Below are positions 61,514 to 64,000 of a stretch of DNA of 64,000 nt, in pieces. Every line of letters begins with the position of its first letter. Within the stretch, counting starts at the first letter, position 1. This DNA comes from Rathayibacter sp. VKM Ac-2760 (GTDB lineage: Bacteria; Actinomycetota; Actinomycetes; Actinomycetales; Microbacteriaceae), in assembly GCF_009834185.1 (NCBI RefSeq), contig NZ_CP047173.1, positions 682,001 through 746,000 of the forward strand, given 5' to 3'. The position numbers and the translations under genes were made by a program. The notes under the pieces are model-generated. The model worked only from the letters and a program-made list of their open reading frames with translations, was not told the origin of the DNA and did not search any database.

Positions 61514-61757
61514 AACCGAGGGAAGCAAGAGCGAGAGAGGTCTGAGTGATCATTGCCTGTTCCGCAATCGGAGTGACTGCGAGCCTGCCCCCGCCCGTCC
61601 TGCTCCACGAGAACCACCACCGGCCCACGCCACCAGAAGGCGCCACCCATCGCGCCACTCGCCAGTGTCCAGGGACATATAAGTATGGTGACGGTGTCAC
61701 TCGAGCGGCGTCCACGCAGCGAGACTCATCGCCGCGCTACCCGGGGGGAAGAAGCTC
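61514..61757. promoter_or_regulatory. upstream region of secreted protein gene
   Basis: No gene. It holds a -10 box TATAAG (61678-61683) and a small palindrome GTGAC-GGT-GTCAC (61688-61700) about 60 nt before the ATG. The stretch is less GC-rich than its surroundings and shows no homology inside the window. Confidence 0.4.
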
Positions 61758-62291
61758 ATGAAACTTCGGAAGTTCCTCGCCGCGACAGCGGTCGCAGGCG
61801 TTCTCACGATCGGTTTCGCCGGCCCGGGATACGCGGCGACCAGCTCGCTGACAGCGACTGGCGCGGGAGATCCTGTCGCTTCGTCGGACTCGACGGTCCA
61901 GGAGCTCGAAGCCCTGGCGAAGACTCAGCCTGCGGCTGAGGTCTGGAAGATCGTGGCGTCGGGTGTTCCCGCGGAAGTCCTCTTCGACCCGAAGACCGAC
62001 GAGTATCTGGCTGCCATCACAACCGAACCACTCTTCTCGACGTCGGCGATCTCTGCCGTCGGTCCGGGCTGCTCGACGACCTCGGCATGCGCCTACAAGG
62101 ACGGGAAGACCCCCTACGGCTACGCCGGATCGGGCTCACTGGAGATCGACGTGACCGATGTCACCAAGATCCGCGGCGGAGACCGCCTCACCACGTTCTG
62201 GTCAGGGAACACCGGCTACTACGCCAACGCGAACGTGACGGTGAACCTCACCAGCGCCGTCGATCTGACGAAGGTGACGAGGGGCCGATGA
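61758..62291 (+). CDS. small secreted protein of unknown function
   Basis: 177-residue exported protein. A Sec signal peptide (about 1-27, cut near GYA-ATS) precedes a helical acidic segment (about 45-90, VQELEALAKTQPAAEVWK) and a Gly/Ser/Tyr-rich C-terminal domain with two cysteines in GCSTTSACAYKDGKTPYGYA that can form a disulfide. GGGGGGAAGAAG supports the ATG. Codons end in A or T more often than in neighbours, and the gene sits between two copies of a duplication, both signs of recent arrival. No family recognised; secreted bacteriocin-like or inhibitor-like proteins have a similar build. Confidence 0.72.
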   Translation: MKLRKFLAATAVAGVLTIGFAGPGYAATSSLTATGAGDPVASSDSTVQELEALAKTQPAAEVWKIVASGVPAEVLFDPKTDEYLAAITTEPLFSTSAISAVGPGCSTTSACAYKDGKTPYGYAGSGSLEIDVTDVTKIRGGDRLTTFWSGNTGYYANANVTVNLTSAVDLTKVTRGR

Positions 62292-62523
62292 CGACCTCAC
62301 GCTGCGTATCACGGAGCGCTTCGCCCTCCCGGATGTCCGGGTCGGGCTGAACGCCCGGTCGGCCCGCGATTCGGAGCAGCTCGAGCAGCTCCTGCGCACC
62401 CGAGCGGGGCGGGCCGACCCTGACCGCGAGCCGGGTTGGCGGCTGCACCGACCCCTCGTGCGGATCGAGGAGTGGCGCTGGAGAGGCCCGCCGGTGGAGA
62501 GGGCGGCTCCGATCAGCCCTTGA
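62287..62523 (+). pseudogene. truncated second copy of the unknown charged protein
   Basis: A frame without a start codon that aligns with the gene at 60996: DLTLRITERFALPD and EQLEQLLRTRAGRADPDREPG match closely, then about 65 codons are missing and the end (ERAAPISP, TGA 62521-62523) is the same. Its left edge falls at the stop of the secreted protein gene and a TGA precedes it in frame. Confidence 0.7.
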
Positions 62524-62606
62524 CCGCTCCGGAGGTCATGCCCGCGACGATCTGGCGGTTGAAGAAGATGTACATCACCAGCGGCGGGATCGTGATGAGC
62601 AGCACG
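62502..62606. repeat. 105-bp direct repeat, copy B
   Basis: Identical to 61409-61513. Here it is the genuine 3' end of the permease gene on the minus strand. Confidence 0.92.
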
Positions 62607-63436
62607 TCCATGAAGAGCAGGTTCCACGACGAGACCGACTGCGAGGAGAAGTTGTAGAGCGTGAGCTGCACGGTCGCGTTGTCGTCGCCCGGGAGGAAGT
62701 ACAGGGCGTAGGTGAAGTCGTTGAACACCGTCACGGCCTGGACGACGATCACGGTCACGATCACCGGCTTCAGTAGCGGCAGCACCACGGTGAAGAAGAG
62801 GCGGAAGGGGCCGGCGCCGTCGATGGTCGCCGCCTCGTCCAGCTCGCGGGGGATCGTCGAGACGAAGGCGCGGAACAGGAGGATGCAGAAGGAGAGTCCG
62901 AAGGCGACGTGCACGGCGATCAGGCCGGGCAGGGTCTTGAAGAGCTCGAGGCCCTGCAGCACCCAGATGGTCGGGACGACGGCGGGCGGGATGATCAGGC
63001 CGGCGAGGACGAAGCCGTTGACGAGCGGGTTCCACTTCGAGCGGCGGCGCTGGAGCACGTAGCCGACCATCGCCGCGAGGACGACCATCACGGTGACCGA
63101 GACGATCGTGAGGATCGCACTGTTCGCGAACGCCCGCAGCAGCACGAAGTTCCGGGCCGAGATCACCTCCTGGAGGTTCTCGAAGAAGAGCCACTGGGTG
63201 GGGAGCGTGAAGCCCAGCAGCGACGACTCCTGCTGCGTCTTCGCGGCGGTGAGCACGATGAAGAGGAAGGGGACGATGAAGACGATGACGGCGAGGACGA
63301 TCGCGACGATGCCTCCGCCGTAGCGCCAGGTCCGGGAGCCGCGGCCGACGCCGCGCTGGCGCACCTTCGCGCGCAGCGGGTCGTCCTGGAGCGGGGTCGG
63401 CGAGAGCGGGGCGGGCGTGAGCGGAGTGGTGGTCAC
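62513..63436 (-). CDS. carbohydrate ABC transporter permease, MalG-like
   Basis: 307-residue inner-membrane permease with six spans. The EAA loop that docks on the ATPase is AATIDGAGPFRLFFTVVLPL near 203-222. YIFFNRQIVAGMTSGAVKG at the C-terminus is typical of CUT1 sugar permeases. The GTG at 63436 overlaps the stop of the partner permease (GTGA). The last 31 codons also occur as a detached copy 1.1 kb away. Substrate would be a di- or oligosaccharide, by family only; binding protein and ATPase are outside the window. Confidence 0.88.
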   Translation of the reverse strand: MTTTPLTPAPLSPTPLQDDPLRAKVRQRGVGRGSRTWRYGGGIVAIVLAVIVFIVPFLFIVLTAAKTQQESSLLGFTLPTQWLFFENLQEVISARNFVLLRAFANSAILTIVSVTVMVVLAAMVGYVLQRRRSKWNPLVNGFVLAGLIIPPAVVPTIWVLQGLELFKTLPGLIAVHVAFGLSFCILLFRAFVSTIPRELDEAATIDGAGPFRLFFTVVLPLLKPVIVTVIVVQAVTVFNDFTYALYFLPGDDNATVQLTLYNFSSQSVSSWNLLFMDVLLITIPPLVMYIFFNRQIVAGMTSGAVKG

Positions 63437-64000
63437 AGCTCCTTGTCCTTCCGGTTGAGCCAGGCCGAGAGCGGGAAGATCAGCGCTGCGACGACGAGGA
63501 AGAGGATGACGTTGCCGGCGGTCGAGAGACCGTAGAAGCCCGCCTGGTACTGCTTGTAGATGACGGAGGCGACCACGTCGCTGGTGAAGCCCGGGCCGCC
63601 CTTGGTCATCGCCCAGATCAGGTCGAACGAGCGCAGCCCGCCGATCAGCGAGAGGAGGATGACCGTCACGGTCGCGGGACGCAGTAGCGGCAGCGTGATG
63701 TGCCGGAAGTTGTGCCAGGCGCCGGCGCCGTCGACGCGGGCGGCCTCGAAGTAGTCCTGCGGGATCGCGACGATGCCGGCGATGTAGATGAGCGTCGCGA
63801 GTCCGACGCCCTTCCAGACGTCGACGAGCGCGACCGAGAAGAGCGCCCACTGCGGGTCGGTGAGCCAGCCCGGGCCGGCGACGCCGATCGTCGCGAGGCC
63901 CTGGTTGATCAGTCCGTCGAAGGGGTCGAGCAGCACCTTGAAGGTGATGCCGATGCCGATCGTCGACACCAGCACGGGGAAGAACACGACGCTGCGGAGG
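63433..64000 (-). CDS. carbohydrate ABC transporter permease, MalF-like (5' part outside window)
   Basis: The last 188 codons of a CUT1 permease; the frame stays open through the window edge, so the start is beyond 64000. The EAA loop AARVDGAGAWHNFRHITLPLL is visible, as are four spans and the C-terminal LSAWLNRKDKEL. It forms the heterodimeric channel with the MalG-like protein and is translated first in the pair. Confidence 0.88.
   Translation of the reverse strand, partial: LRSVVFFPVLVSTIGIGITFKVLLDPFDGLINQGLATIGVAGPGWLTDPQWALFSVALVDVWKGVGLATLIYIAGIVAIPQDYFEAARVDGAGAWHNFRHITLPLLRPATVTVILLSLIGGLRSFDLIWAMTKGGPGFTSDVVASVIYKQYQAGFYGLSTAGNVILFLVVAALIFPLSAWLNRKDKEL

Noticed and set aside
60840..61650. 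Minus-strand frames in the 60.8-61.7 kb segment as genes
   Set aside because: They are antisense to the plus-strand gene or combine it with the permease fragment; only the last 31 codons (61513-61420) are true permease sequence.

Overview
The window is high-GC actinobacterial DNA (GC-rich third codon positions, frequent GTG starts, dense packing). The gene set points to the family Microbacteriaceae, with Rathayibacter a reasonable guess: DUF222/HNH protein, ECF sigma factors, an LAxTG-type sorting signal, ROK/LacI-type sugar control and many start codons placed 6-7 nt after a TAnnnT box, the sign of leaderless transcription. No rRNA, phage, integrase, transposase or CRISPR array is visible. 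It looks chromosomal.

Layout. 1-13 kb: cardiolipin synthase, AraC regulator, NDH-2, pirin, clpC, argA-like GNAT, a DUF2207 membrane protein and radA. 13-21 kb: alpha/beta hydrolases, tRNA-Ser(CGA), a secreted GH43-like hydrolase with a ricin-type lectin domain, a MarR regulator between two FUSC-type membrane proteins, a MOSC protein, tRNA-Arg(ACG) and a Phd-type antitoxin that reads into the tRNA. 21.5-25 kb: a sugar operon (MFS, isomerase, Gfo/Idh/MocA dehydrogenase). 25.3-32.7 kb: an ECF sigma factor and a rhamnose uptake locus (ATPase, two permeases, binding protein, mutarotase, divergent LacI). 32.8-38.2 kb: DoxX, MFS, SDR, LacI and a DUF222/HNH protein. 38.5-44.2 kb: a carbohydrate catabolic cluster (two Gfo/Idh/MocA dehydrogenases, a DUF993 aldolase-like protein, an isomerase and a zinc alcohol dehydrogenase) whose two divergent ends carry the same LacI-type operator. 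45-48.5 kb: a SipW-like signal peptidase operon with two probable substrates and a divergent MarR. 48.5-50.5 kb: a PP2C/STAS/RsbW-like partner-switching module. 50.7-57.6 kb: TetR plus DHA2 exporter, a HEPN/Abi-like protein, an ECF41-like sigma factor with a matching promoter before a small neighbour gene, an SDR and an MFS protein. 57.7-60 kb: HMG-CoA-lyase-like and CaiB-like enzymes. 60-64 kb: a rearranged segment with a broken surface protein, a duplicated unknown gene joined to a copy of a permease 3' end, a secreted protein and two ABC sugar permeases, the last cut by the window edge.

The points most worth a second look are: the recurring leaderless promoter layout; an 18-codon leaderless ORF whose stop overlaps the start of a dehydrogenase; an amber codon at position 5 of a DUF3800 gene; an internal deletion/frameshift separating a surface protein from its LAxTG anchor; a perfect 105-bp direct repeat flanking a secreted-protein gene; a TGTCACA-N16-CGTC promoter just downstream of the ECF41-like sigma gene; and a dispersed REP-like palindrome found only between genes.
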